DNA of 64,000 nucleotides, taken from contig JAWKPW010000012.1 of the NCBI GenBank assembly GCA_041390465.1, forward strand, positions 1 to 64,000. The letters are read 5' to 3'. A program made the position numbers and the translations under genes. This DNA is from JAABRU01 sp041390465 (GTDB lineage Bacteria; Desulfobacterota; Desulfobacteria; Desulfobacterales; Desulfococcaceae). Positions 18,568 through 27,280 of the stretch are shown here, piece after piece. The notes beneath the pieces are model-generated. The model ran no database searches, had not been told where the DNA came from, and saw only the letters and a list, made by a program, of their open reading frames with translations. Position 1 is the first letter of the stretch. Each line of letters begins with the position of its first letter.

Positions 18568-19182
18568 TCAGTTTTTCACTTTCACGCCCCGGACTGTCCG
18601 GCTTTCCTCTTCCCTGCAATTTTTTTCAAGCAGATCAATGAGCAGCACAGGATACGCATGTTTCCGGATCTGATGTTCAGCGGTTTCAGCGCTTTTTCCC
18701 ACATATACGGCAACATCCTGTTTGCTGACCGGAACATCCTGTTTTGTGAGGAAAACTTCAAAAGTCTCACCCCCATATTCCATGCTGTCCGCCCGGAACT
18801 CATACAGGTCCCCCTTGGCATCTTTTGCACGGGAAAAGGGAATCGTCCGTTCCAGACCGTCAGGAATGTTTTCAAACCGGATATACAGGGTATCGCCTTC
18901 GATTCTGTCCAGTATGCCCGGTGTATACTGCGGAACGGTAATCTCCAGAATTTTCCTGTTTCTTTCAATCCGGATTCTGTGGGTACGGTCTTCAACAATC
19001 CTTTCCTCGAATTTCAGATTTCTTCTCAGCCGGACTTCCTGATTGATATAGTACTGAATTTTATTCAGTTTCCCCTCAAACAGGAGTCTGTGTTCAAAGG
19101 TGAATGGGGCATAGGAGGGCGTACTGCACGCACAAAGGGATATTGCAGAAAGAAAAAGAAAGGAAAACAGGAACTTTTTCAT
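18568..19182 (-). CDS. Predicted lipoprotein of unknown function in T6SS locus
   Basis: 204 residues. The N-terminus (MKKFLFSFLFLSAISLCACS) is a lipoprotein signal with Cys at about 19. The mature part is rich in charged beta-prone text (IQYYINQEVRLRRNL, RIRIERNRKILEITVPQ, GDTLYIRFENIPDGLERTI) and ends in KTVRGVKV-like basic sequence. I do not recognise a family. It lies 12 nt before the MORN gene, so the two are probably co-transcribed, and both precede the PAAR gene. Secretion to the envelope next to a spike gene would fit a periplasmic immunity or accessory lipoprotein, but no sequence evidence shows this. Confidence 0.7.
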   Translation of the reverse strand: MKKFLFSFLFLSAISLCACSTPSYAPFTFEHRLLFEGKLNKIQYYINQEVRLRRNLKFEERIVEDRTHRIRIERNRKILEITVPQYTPGILDRIEGDTLYIRFENIPDGLERTIPFSRAKDAKGDLYEFRADSMEYGGETFEVFLTKQDVPVSKQDVAVYVGKSAETAEHQIRKHAYPVLLIDLLEKNCREEESRTVRGVKVKN

Positions 19183-19256
19183 GGGACCTCCGCCTGAAAT
19201 GGGACTGATGCCAAATCGCTGTTGAAGTTATACAATATTTTCTGCCGGTTCCTCAG

Positions 19257-19289
19257 AAAAACCGGATTTTTCCGAAAAATCCGGTTTTT
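19257..19289. terminator. Perfect 15-bp hairpin, likely terminator of the barrel gene
   Basis: AAAAACCGGATTTTT (19257-19271) pairs perfectly with AAAAATCCGGTTTTT (19275-19289) around CCG. Being palindromic with A- and T-runs, it can stop transcription on either strand. Related stems follow other genes near 53.29 and 55.56 kb. Confidence 0.7.
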
Positions 19290-19394
19290 TGGATGCCTGA
19301 AAACTTTCGGCTGTGCAGAAAGCACTGCATCAAATCAATGGAGAATCGGTATGATTCATCTTCCGGAGTGCCAGAGTGAAACCTGACACGCATC

Positions 19395-19464
19395 AGCAGG
19401 TGTGCAAAATCGCTGTCGGAACTTTGCTCTGCCCTGTACGGAAAGCGATTTTGCACACCCTGCT
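19395..19464. repeat. Long inverted repeat with 20-nt arms
   Basis: AGCAGGTGTGCAAAATCGCT (19395-19414) is matched by its complement at 19444-19464 with one extra base; the loop is 29 nt. It lies just beyond the 3' end of the barrel gene. Its length exceeds a plain terminator and it has no T-run, so a mobile or REP-like element is possible. Confidence 0.65.
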
Positions 19465-19486
19465 AAGGAAAAAATTTCCTCATGGT

Positions 19487-20681
19487 TCAAAAAGTCAGTG
19501 TCAGCGCAAGGGATGTGAGAAAAACATCGTCATCATATCCGGAATCATTTTCAAATGCAATATATTCCTGTGCGACATCAATTCCCAGATTGCCCATTTT
19601 CATGCCAAATCCATAAGTGATCCCGGATACCTCAGGCCAGTCCCAGCTTTGGCTCTCCGGACGGGTTTCCTGAAAAATATCCTGCCCGGAACGCCATGCT
19701 GCTGATACGGGCCTCCTTCATCCCTGATTGCCAGTTCGGTTCCAAAGGAAAAACTGTCATATTTCAGATCACTGTTCCACTCCTGGGCATTTCCCAGTCG
19801 GTGCTGCCGTATTGAATCCCGGTTGTGAGTTCATATTTTTTGGGAGTTTTTCCATTGAACGTTTTCACAAGCGAAGTCCCGATATCAAAACTGGCCGGTT
19901 TTTCATAAAAAAGTTCTGCAATTCCCCTGTCGCTTTCCGAAGTCATGGCAGATTTGCCCGCTTCTGTCTGGGATTTGAAACGGTATGTCCCGCCCAGATT
20001 CACTTTCAGCTCCCCCGTGTCCACGGCTGTGACCAGCATCCCCAGCGAGCCGGAAAGCCCGGAATCACTGTCATCTGCGGCCCTGTATCCGTTGGCAAAA
20101 CCGGACTGATCCCGGTACACGACTTTGGAACTGCCAATGTCAAGATTCACCCATTCCACAGTTCCGCCGAATTTGAGTCTGCCCTCAAAAACCGGCAGCG
20201 CAACCGCAATGGGAACAGCAAAGATCTGAACGGTTTCGGTCACATCTCCCCAGGCCATATCCCTCTGCTTTCCGTCACAGGCCCAGTAATTGATGGTATA
20301 AGGTCTGTGATAAAACAGGCCGATGCCGTATTCCTTTTCCTCATAATACACACCTGCAAACCAGTTGTTCTCCCCGGAATCCAGTTCCCCGTTTTCTTCC
20401 TCAATGGCCGAAGCCTGTGCCCATTCCAGTATTCCGCCAATTTCCTTTTTTCCGGCCAGCCCGGCAGGATTGTGCCATACAGCGGACGCGTCATCGGAAA
20501 CTGCGGCAAACGCGCCGGCCATTGCTCTGGCACGGGTTCCGGGACTGCTGGAAAACGGGCCTCCGGCAAACCCGGTATCTGCAAAAGCGGAGACAATCAT
20601 CATCACCGTCAGTGCGAACACCTGCCCCCTGAGACCTGAAACCGAACACCTGACACCTGACACTGAACACCCGATTTTCAT
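19487..20681 (-). pseudogene. Outer-membrane beta-barrel (FadL/PorV-like), two frameshifts in the C-terminal third
   Basis: The start MKIGCSVSG at 20681 has AAAGGA upstream, and a signal peptide ends near FADTGFAGG. The mature start has the barrel-family pattern RARAMAGAFAAVSDD followed by AVWHNPAGLAGKKEIGG. The frame stops at 19764, but coding text continues in other frames: WNSDLKYDSFSFGTELAIRD, then after a second shift near 19708 SGITYGFGMKMGNLG and the end SLALTLTF with a terminal Phe, typical of a barrel, at 19487. Two single-base changes therefore break one gene. Part of its signal region is built from the ACACCTGAC repeat. It follows the surface-protein gene directly and may be its outer-membrane partner (inference). 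Confidence 0.8.
20622..20671. repeat. ACACCTGAC-type repeat array inside the signal-peptide coding region
   Basis: Units reading CCTGAAACCGAACACC and CCTGACACCTGACACTGAAC run between 20631 and 20671. On the coding strand they read as CSVSGVRCSVSGLRG just before the hydrophobic core of the barrel protein. The same vocabulary lies in spacers at 3558, 25042 and 54479. Confidence 0.75.
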
Positions 20682-20701
20682 ACACGTCCATCCTTTCCCG
20701 A

Positions 20702-23700
20702 TCATTTCCACAGAATATCCATAAAACATCCGCCGCCTGACCCGATGTCTGAAACGGCTTCCACAACCTTTTCTCCCTCATTGCGATCTTCCCCGATGGT
20801 TGATTCTGACTGTGATTCAAACAGCGCAAAATCCGTGAGATGCTTTGTTGCAAAAACCACGATCTTTTCACCGGCTGTCATAACAGAAATGCCGTCTGCA
20901 AGCCAGAAACCGGAAGATTCGTTGAAATACATGGGCGCACGCCGGGAGGAATCTGCAACCGGTATGGCAATTTCCGCAGAATTTGCCAGATTCCGCAGGG
21001 TCAGCACAGCCTGACTGTCATCTGTCATTTCCGCAGACACCAGCACACCGTGCCCCTTTGTAATGGCATTGACCAGAAAACCTGCTGTGAGATTTTTCAC
21101 TCCGGTCTTCTGCCGTATTTCCGCGATCAGCGCCTCTGATACCGCAAGCCGGGCATCTGCTGCCCTGTTTCCGCCGAGATATACAGACGCAGGGGGAGAG
21201 GTGTCAACAGTCTGTATATATATTTTTACATATTCATAACTGTCTGCGGCAAGAGAGGTTTTCAGATCAAGGGCTTTGCGGAAGGTTTTCCGTGCAGTCT
21301 CATCAATAAGCCCGATCTCTCCGGCTGACAGGCTGTCCGTGCCCTGCTGCCGGAGCAGTTCTCCCATCGTTTCCACCATCTTGAACACCTGGGGTTCTGT
21401 CATTTCCGGGATATCTGCAATTGTGTTGAGAATATTCAGCATCCGGCTGCTCTGTTCCGCAGTCAGTTTGCTGCCTTCCGCTGCACTTTCAGCAATCAGA
21501 TTATCCGCTGCGCCCAGCAGCCAGTTGGCTTCCTCCTGCGTCAAATCACCGGCTTTCAGCACTTCCTCCATTGCCTTCAGCACCGTATTCTGCTGATCCG
21601 CGCTCAGGTTCAACTGTGAAAGTTCTGAAACAGCCGCAATGGTTTCCTCTTTGTCAAAACCGGAGGCTGCGGCATCCGCGCCTGCCAGGCTGTCAAGCAT
21701 TGACAACTGTTCCGGAGTTGGGACTTCCCGCCGCTCATCATCGACCTGTGCAAATCCTTCTGCAATCGCGAGCTGAACCCTGTCCGATCCCGGAAGACTG
21801 CCCAGTTCATCGCTGACACGGACCACTGCGGTATACATTCCGGACTGTTCCGGTGTCCAACTGAAGATCTGGCCCTGGCCGGATTTGATCACGTTGGCGT
21901 TTTTATCCAGAATTGTCCATTCATAAATGATAGTGTCGCTCCCTTCTGCCAGAGCTGTCAGAAAAAGGGGCGTGCCGGGTTCACCGGTCTGATCCTCTCC
22001 CGCGTTTACAGACAGTTCATTGGGGAAAATGACCGTAACCGCAAAATTCTGATCGGAAAACGCGGCCAGTGCATCTGTGACGCGCAGGCTGACGTTATGC
22101 TGCCCCATATCTTTTTCCGCAGGGATTCCGGAAAGAAGGCCGGTTCCATCCCTGTTATCTGCAAGGCTCTGCCATGGGGCCTTTGTTTCCGCTGTGATGG
22201 CGAGAAAGGCCCCTGCATGATCCGTATCCGGATCTTGGACTTCAATTTCATAACTGTATTCATTTCCGACCATTGCCTCAATATCCTGGGTGCTGACAAA
22301 AAACGGAGTTTCATTCTCTGCGCGCACACCAAGACTGATTCGGACTTCCCCAGAAGAATCCAGAGGCAGGAACAGGAGATCCTCTTCGCTCAGATCCTCT
22401 CTTTTCTGCAAATCATCTTTTGCCCTGCAGGAAAAACTGACCGCATAATCCGCACTGCGGTTTGCCGGTTCATAAAACAGCCGGTTTTCCGGATCAGAGA
22501 CAAAAATATCGGTATTGCTGTCCACCAGTTGGATTTCATAATCTTTGCTTCCGTCTTTGACCTGATACAGCTTCCCGTATTCCGGCAGAGATGTAATTTT
22601 GTAAAGCACCTCATCCCCGTCCGGATCGGTTCCGGTGAACAGATCATTGAGACTGAAAACAATGCCGGTTTTCTCATCCGTGCCATCCAGCAGCAGGGAA
22701 TCGGCATCCAGCACCGGCGGATTGTTCCGGAACTCATATGCGCCCATGTCCGCGCGCACAGCATTGAAAGGTCTTGCAATCCCGGCAATATCCGCATAGG
22801 GTACGCCGCTCATATCCGGATCACCGGTATTGATGCACGGGGATTTTGCTTTCACTGTCCAGGTTCCGCTGCCCTCTGCCCCTGCCGCGGCTGCCGGGAG
22901 GAAAAACAGGGGATCTGCCTCTGTGCAGTTTTCATACACTCCGCCAAATGCAGCTCCGCCCATGGCTGCTGTGCCGCCCTGCACATTGCAGTAACGGAAG
23001 GAAGGCGCTGATCCACTGTCACTGATCCATATCTGCTGAGGATTTCCGCTGTCTTTGCCTTTTTCATCCGCAATATGGTTTGCATGCACAATCGTGTTTC
23101 TCAGCGCGGGAGAGGACGTCTGACAGAAGATTCCAGGGCCTTTGAGCGAAAGATTGGCTGCAACGGTGCAGTTGGTTACAGTGGGACCGGCATTGAGCAG
23201 ATACAGACCGCCGCCGTCCACTGTTCCGTTGTTGTTTGCTATAATCAGGTTTGCCAGTTCCGGGCTTCCGTCTTCAATGTACAGGCCCCCGCCGTCATGC
23301 GCCATGTTCTGCATGATGACATTGTCCTGCATTTTTGCATTGCAGTTTTCCAGATAAAGCCCGCCTCCCTTCCTGCATTCGGTATTGCCGGTAATGGTGT
23401 TTCCGGTCAGGATCGGGCTTCCGCCTTTGCAATAAACGCCCCCGCCTTTTTCACAGAATTTGTTGCTGGAAACTGTGTTTCCAGTGAGAGTGGGACTGGC
23501 ATTGACCAGATAGATGCCCGCGCCGTAAACCGCCTCATTCTTGCTGATGCTGCAGTTTTCCATAAGCAAATCCGAATAATTCACCACACTGACCGCGCCG
23601 GACACTATTCCTTTTACCCCTTCAATCTGACAGTATTTCATCACTGAGGGTTTCTGTGCTCCGTTAAAAAGAATACCGCCCCATTCGGTTCCCTTGAATG

Positions 23701-25015
23701 CGATTTTTTTGTCACTCTTTCCTTCGGCCAGCAGAGCTCCCTGGATGACAAGTTTCATATTGTCCTGAAATTCCAGCAGGGTTCCTGCCGGAATCACCAG
23801 TGTGGCATTTTCCAGAACCGTCAGGATATTCATGCCGCCGCCGGATGTGATGACCACCTTTTCACTGTCCCAGGTGGTATCTGCTGCAATTTGATTTTTA
23901 AGAGCAGCAGCATTGATTTCCATGACTTCCGGCGGAATGACCGTAATGGTGAATTTCTGATCCTTTTCCGCATCAAAAAGCCCCCCGTTGTCTGTCACCC
24001 GCAGCACAACAGTGTGCATACCGGTATTGGCTGCGCCCGGAGTGCCGGAAAGCACTGTGTTTCCATCTTCATCTTTCTGCAGACTGAGCCAGTCCGGTTT
24101 TTTCACTGCACTGATGATCAGGGTTTCCGGCGGATCATTGGTATCCGGATCGGCTGCCGTAATCACATAAGTGTACAGGGCTTCAGAAGATACGGTTGCA
24201 GGCGGGGAACTGGCAATCACAGGGACTTCATTCACCGCAGACACGCGTATGGTGACGAATTCCGTATTGGGGGAATCCTCTTTTCCGTCATTGACTTTCG
24301 CTGAAAGTTCGGCAGTGTAATCCGAGTCCCGGTTTACCGGTTCATAAATCAGACGCCGCTCCGCATTTTCCACCTCCGGCACTTTTTTTGTGATTTCATC
24401 GCCTTTTTTCCCTCCCTCTTCATATTGATACAGTTTCCCGAATTCAGGAAAGGTGATGATCCGGTAAGTGAGCACATCATCCGCATTCGGATCCGTTCCC
24501 AGGGTAAGCTGGATCGGGACCAGGGTTTTCTCGCTTCCGGTTTTTGACTGACGAATGTCTTTCGCGGGATCAGTTCCAATCACAGGCGGTTCATTTATAT
24601 CATATTTCACTGTGATGATCACCGTCTCGGAATCAGGCGAATCCTCAACACCGTCATTGACTTTGGCTGCAAAACGATCCGCATAATCCGCATCAAGCAG
24701 GCCCGGCTCATAGATCAGGCGTCTTTCCGTGTCTGTCAGTTCCGTGCCGGTCATGGTGATTTCCTCTCCTTTGTTCTCCGCAAAGGCAGGATCAAACTGA
24801 TACAGTCTGCCAAATGCGGGAAGGGAGGTGATTTTGTACACCAGAGGCCCCGCGCCTCCCTGACCAAGACTCAACTGCACAGTCAGGATATCTGTGATCG
24901 GTGTTTCCAGTTTCTGCTCTGTCTGCCCCACACTGGGCGCAGCAAACGCGGCCGGACACAGGCAAAGCACGGACAGCAGAATTGCCAGACATCCGATAAA
25001 ATTTATTTTTTTCAT
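20702..25015 (-). CDS. Large secreted Ig/beta-helix surface protein with GAIN/GPS-like C-terminus
   Basis: 1,437 residues. A signal peptide ends at AAFA|AP (about 26). Two cadherin-like units (VYKITSLPAFGRLYQF and TYRIITFPEFGKLYQY) come first and a third (LYKITSLPEYGKLYQV) lies near 830. A He_PIG-type domain is near 265-360. A right-handed beta-helix at about 365-700 has rungs such as GGGVYCKGGSPILTGNTITG and GGGLYIEDGSPELANLII. A second He_PIG and a PKD-like domain (NAGEDQTGEPGTPLFLTALA) lead into about 150 helical residues and then a beta region ending ATKHLTDFALFE. That tail resembles a GAIN domain with a GPS tripeptide HLT at 1392-1394. The end is GSGGGCFMDILWK, like the GGGCF tails of other secreted proteins. 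It lies between vgrG and the barrel gene. Confidence 0.85.
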   Translation of the reverse strand: MKKINFIGCLAILLSVLCLCPAAFAAPSVGQTEQKLETPITDILTVQLSLGQGGAGPLVYKITSLPAFGRLYQFDPAFAENKGEEITMTGTELTDTERRLIYEPGLLDADYADRFAAKVNDGVEDSPDSETVIITVKYDINEPPVIGTDPAKDIRQSKTGSEKTLVPIQLTLGTDPNADDVLTYRIITFPEFGKLYQYEEGGKKGDEITKKVPEVENAERRLIYEPVNRDSDYTAELSAKVNDGKEDSPNTEFVTIRVSAVNEVPVIASSPPATVSSEALYTYVITAADPDTNDPPETLIISAVKKPDWLSLQKDEDGNTVLSGTPGAANTGMHTVVLRVTDNGGLFDAEKDQKFTITVIPPEVMEINAAALKNQIAADTTWDSEKVVITSGGGMNILTVLENATLVIPAGTLLEFQDNMKLVIQGALLAEGKSDKKIAFKGTEWGGILFNGAQKPSVMKYCQIEGVKGIVSGAVSVVNYSDLLMENCSISKNEAVYGAGIYLVNASPTLTGNTVSSNKFCEKGGGVYCKGGSPILTGNTITGNTECRKGGGLYLENCNAKMQDNVIMQNMAHDGGGLYIEDGSPELANLIIANNNGTVDGGGLYLLNAGPTVTNCTVAANLSLKGPGIFCQTSSPALRNTIVHANHIADEKGKDSGNPQQIWISDSGSAPSFRYCNVQGGTAAMGGAAFGGVYENCTEADPLFFLPAAAAGAEGSGTWTVKAKSPCINTGDPDMSGVPYADIAGIARPFNAVRADMGAYEFRNNPPVLDADSLLLDGTDEKTGIVFSLNDLFTGTDPDGDEVLYKITSLPEYGKLYQVKDGSKDYEIQLVDSNTDIFVSDPENRLFYEPANRSADYAVSFSCRAKDDLQKREDLSEEDLLFLPLDSSGEVRISLGVRAENETPFFVSTQDIEAMVGNEYSYEIEVQDPDTDHAGAFLAITAETKAPWQSLADNRDGTGLLSGIPAEKDMGQHNVSLRVTDALAAFSDQNFAVTVIFPNELSVNAGEDQTGEPGTPLFLTALAEGSDTIIYEWTILDKNANVIKSGQGQIFSWTPEQSGMYTAVVRVSDELGSLPGSDRVQLAIAEGFAQVDDERREVPTPEQLSMLDSLAGADAAASGFDKEETIAAVSELSQLNLSADQQNTVLKAMEEVLKAGDLTQEEANWLLGAADNLIAESAAEGSKLTAEQSSRMLNILNTIADIPEMTEPQVFKMVETMGELLRQQGTDSLSAGEIGLIDETARKTFRKALDLKTSLAADSYEYVKIYIQTVDTSPPASVYLGGNRAADARLAVSEALIAEIRQKTGVKNLTAGFLVNAITKGHGVLVSAEMTDDSQAVLTLRNLANSAEIAIPVADSSRRAPMYFNESSGFWLADGISVMTAGEKIVVFATKHLTDFALFESQSESTIGEDRNEGEKVVEAVSDIGSGGGCFMDILWK

Positions 25016-25174
25016 GCAATATCTCCGTTTTTTTATGTTGCTTCAGGTGTCAGGTGTTCAGTGTACAATAGCATATCCAAAGGGCTTAGCTGGGCGTTCA
25101 CGCGAGAAAATTGGAAACCTTCCTGTTTTTTTTGTACTCTGTTGCAATACAGAGCATAGCAGCTTACCTGTTTC
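25016..25174. other. vgrG-surface protein spacer with ACACCTGAC repeat and small hairpin
   Basis: TTCAGGTGTCAGGTGTTCAG at 25042-25061 is another copy of the dispersed repeat, upstream of the surface-protein start. TACTCTGTTGCAATACAGAGCA near 25134 can form a short stem. No gene is seen. Confidence 0.55.
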
Positions 25175-27253
25175 TCAGTTGATCTTCACCAGCCCGCCTT
25201 TTACAATAAGCATCCCCCCGCCGTCAACGGTCTGCATGGCACTGGCCTTGTTGTTCATCACGCCTCCGGCCTTGTTGTCCAGATTCGCGCTGGCATCATT
25301 GACTATGAACGTACCCTTGTTTTCAAAATTCAGCCCAGCCTTGTTGTTCATATTCATTCCGGCTTCATTTTTCATATCCATTCCGGCTTTGCCGGTCATG
25401 TTCATCCCGGCTTCGATCTTGACATCCTTTGCGGACTTGATGGTGATGGCTCCCTTGACATCAATGGTCAGATCCCCGTCCACCTTGAGGGTGAAACTGC
25501 CTTTGACGGTCTGCACAAAATCCGCCTCATTGGTATGGCTTTCCTTGTCTGTAACCGTGAGATCCCTGGTTCCCTTGACCGAATGGGTTTCATTGCCCTT
25601 GCTCACCTGAACCGTCCGGTTTCCCTCTTTCACAGTCAGACTTTCATTGCCTTTGGAGATTTCGGTTGTCCGGTTCCCTTTTTCAACGGTGAGGGTCTCA
25701 TGCTCCTCTTTGATGGTCGTTGTCCGGTTTTTGGTAATGGTGATAGTCTGATTGTTCAGCACCTCCACATTCATATCCTTCTGCGCATGAACATAAATTT
25801 CTTCCGAATCCTTTTTGTCCTCAAAGCGGAGTTCATTGAAACCGCCCCCGCCTTTGGAGGAATTGGTTTTGATGGTGCTTTTGGTTTTCTCATCCGGCTG
25901 GGTGTAGGGAACCGTCTGGGTGGCATTGTACAGTGTGCCGATGACCAAGGGCTGATCCGGATCTCCCTCCAGGAAACTGATGATGACTTCCGCTCCCACG
26001 CGGGGAACAAAAAAGGAACCCCAGCTTTTTCCGGCCCATACCTGTGCCACCCGCACCCAGCAGGAGCTTTTTTCATCCTTTTTGCCATCCAGATCCCAGT
26101 GAAACTGCACCATAATCCGGCCATATTCATCTGTCCAGATTTCCTCACCGGATTTGCCCACAACAGTGGCGGTCTGGGTTCCGTAAATTCTGGCTTTTTC
26201 ACTTACCCGCGGAGGACGGAACACCACAGATTCCGGAAATGCCTCAAATTTGTTTTTATACAGCCTGTCCGTGGCATCTATGCTGAGTTTCTGCAGAATA
26301 TAAGTGGCATTGCAGTCTTCCCGGTAATGTTCGGCAAGGGTGAATTTGTATCCGGTGACAAATCCCCGGCAAAAACTTTCACCGCTGAGCCTTTTTCCCG
26401 GAACCTCCAGTTCCTCAATGCGGAGATTGACCACTGTTTCCCCTTCATCTGTCTTGGAAAAACCGCCCGGATATTCATACACCTCCAGTTTGCCATCGGT
26501 CTTGCCGCTGACTTTGGTAAGCAGGTCAGTCTCCGGTGTTTCAAAATTATAGTCTTTGGCTGCATATTTGTTGCTTACCAGTTCCTGTTCCAAACCGCAT
26601 TTTGTCGCGAGATCATCCTGCTTCGGGTCCACGTCCCGCAGCCGGACAGAGGCAAACCCCTTGCAGGCTTCGCAGGTGCTGCTGCTGTCTGCAAGAATCA
26701 GGGTGTGTTTTTCTTTGGTATGCTCAAAAAACCAAAAAATGCCATCCTCCTCCATCAGCCGGGAGATGAAATTGAAGTCAGTTTCACCATACTGCACGCA
26801 GTATTCCCTGGGCGTGTATGTCCCGGAGGTCTTGTCCTGAAAATCCGCAAACCCCAGTTCATTAAAAACTTCGGTAATGATTTCCGTTGTTTTTTTGTTC
26901 TGGAAAATCCGGCAGTCTTTGGACAGGGTGAGCTGCCAGAGCCAGGGACGGAGTTCCGCATAATAGGTCACCACTTCCCCGTCTGTTCCGGCCTGAATGA
27001 AACGGGTGACAGTGCCGTTGACAAAACGGGTGTTTTCCCCGTCCATGCACTCCATATGAACCACAGCGGGCTGTCCCATGATTTGGGAGAAATCCACCTT
27101 GTCATCATGGCTTTTCAGGGTGACTTTGTAAAAGAACAGGCCGGATATCTGTTCATGCCCTTTCACTTTGTCCAGATGGAATTTGCGGGCCGCGCCATCC
27201 AGCGGGGTGGTGATGTAAAACCATACATTGGTCGCATTGTATTCTTTGCTCAT
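25175..27253 (-). CDS. vgrG: VgrG (TssI), T6SS spike protein
   Basis: 692 residues. The gp27-like head (FHLDKVKGHEQISGLFFYKV, then WLWQLTLSKDCRIFQNKKTT, YCVQYGETDFNFISRLMEED and IFWFFEH) is followed by the gp5 OB-fold (WTDEYGRIMVQFHWD, then WVRVAQVWAGKSWG and FVPRVGAEVIISFLEGDPDQ). The beta-prism stem starts near 480. It contains two repeat blocks: KGNESLTVKEGNRTVQVSKG-type units and AGMNMTGKAGMDMKNEAGM-type units. It ends GGGMLIVKGGLVKIN without an added effector domain. It trimerises as the puncturing tip and would carry the PAAR protein. It lies next to clpV. Confidence 0.97.
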   Translation of the reverse strand: MSKEYNATNVWFYITTPLDGAARKFHLDKVKGHEQISGLFFYKVTLKSHDDKVDFSQIMGQPAVVHMECMDGENTRFVNGTVTRFIQAGTDGEVVTYYAELRPWLWQLTLSKDCRIFQNKKTTEIITEVFNELGFADFQDKTSGTYTPREYCVQYGETDFNFISRLMEEDGIFWFFEHTKEKHTLILADSSSTCEACKGFASVRLRDVDPKQDDLATKCGLEQELVSNKYAAKDYNFETPETDLLTKVSGKTDGKLEVYEYPGGFSKTDEGETVVNLRIEELEVPGKRLSGESFCRGFVTGYKFTLAEHYREDCNATYILQKLSIDATDRLYKNKFEAFPESVVFRPPRVSEKARIYGTQTATVVGKSGEEIWTDEYGRIMVQFHWDLDGKKDEKSSCWVRVAQVWAGKSWGSFFVPRVGAEVIISFLEGDPDQPLVIGTLYNATQTVPYTQPDEKTKSTIKTNSSKGGGGFNELRFEDKKDSEEIYVHAQKDMNVEVLNNQTITITKNRTTTIKEEHETLTVEKGNRTTEISKGNESLTVKEGNRTVQVSKGNETHSVKGTRDLTVTDKESHTNEADFVQTVKGSFTLKVDGDLTIDVKGAITIKSAKDVKIEAGMNMTGKAGMDMKNEAGMNMNNKAGLNFENKGTFIVNDASANLDNKAGGVMNNKASAMQTVDGGGMLIVKGGLVKIN

Positions 27254-27280
27254 TGTGCCATCCTGATTTTCCTGCTCCCT

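Noticed and set aside
25175..25760. Repetitive DNA in the 3' part of vgrG as an independent repeat element
   Set aside because: It encodes the regular beta-prism stem of VgrG in frame, so it is explained by the protein.
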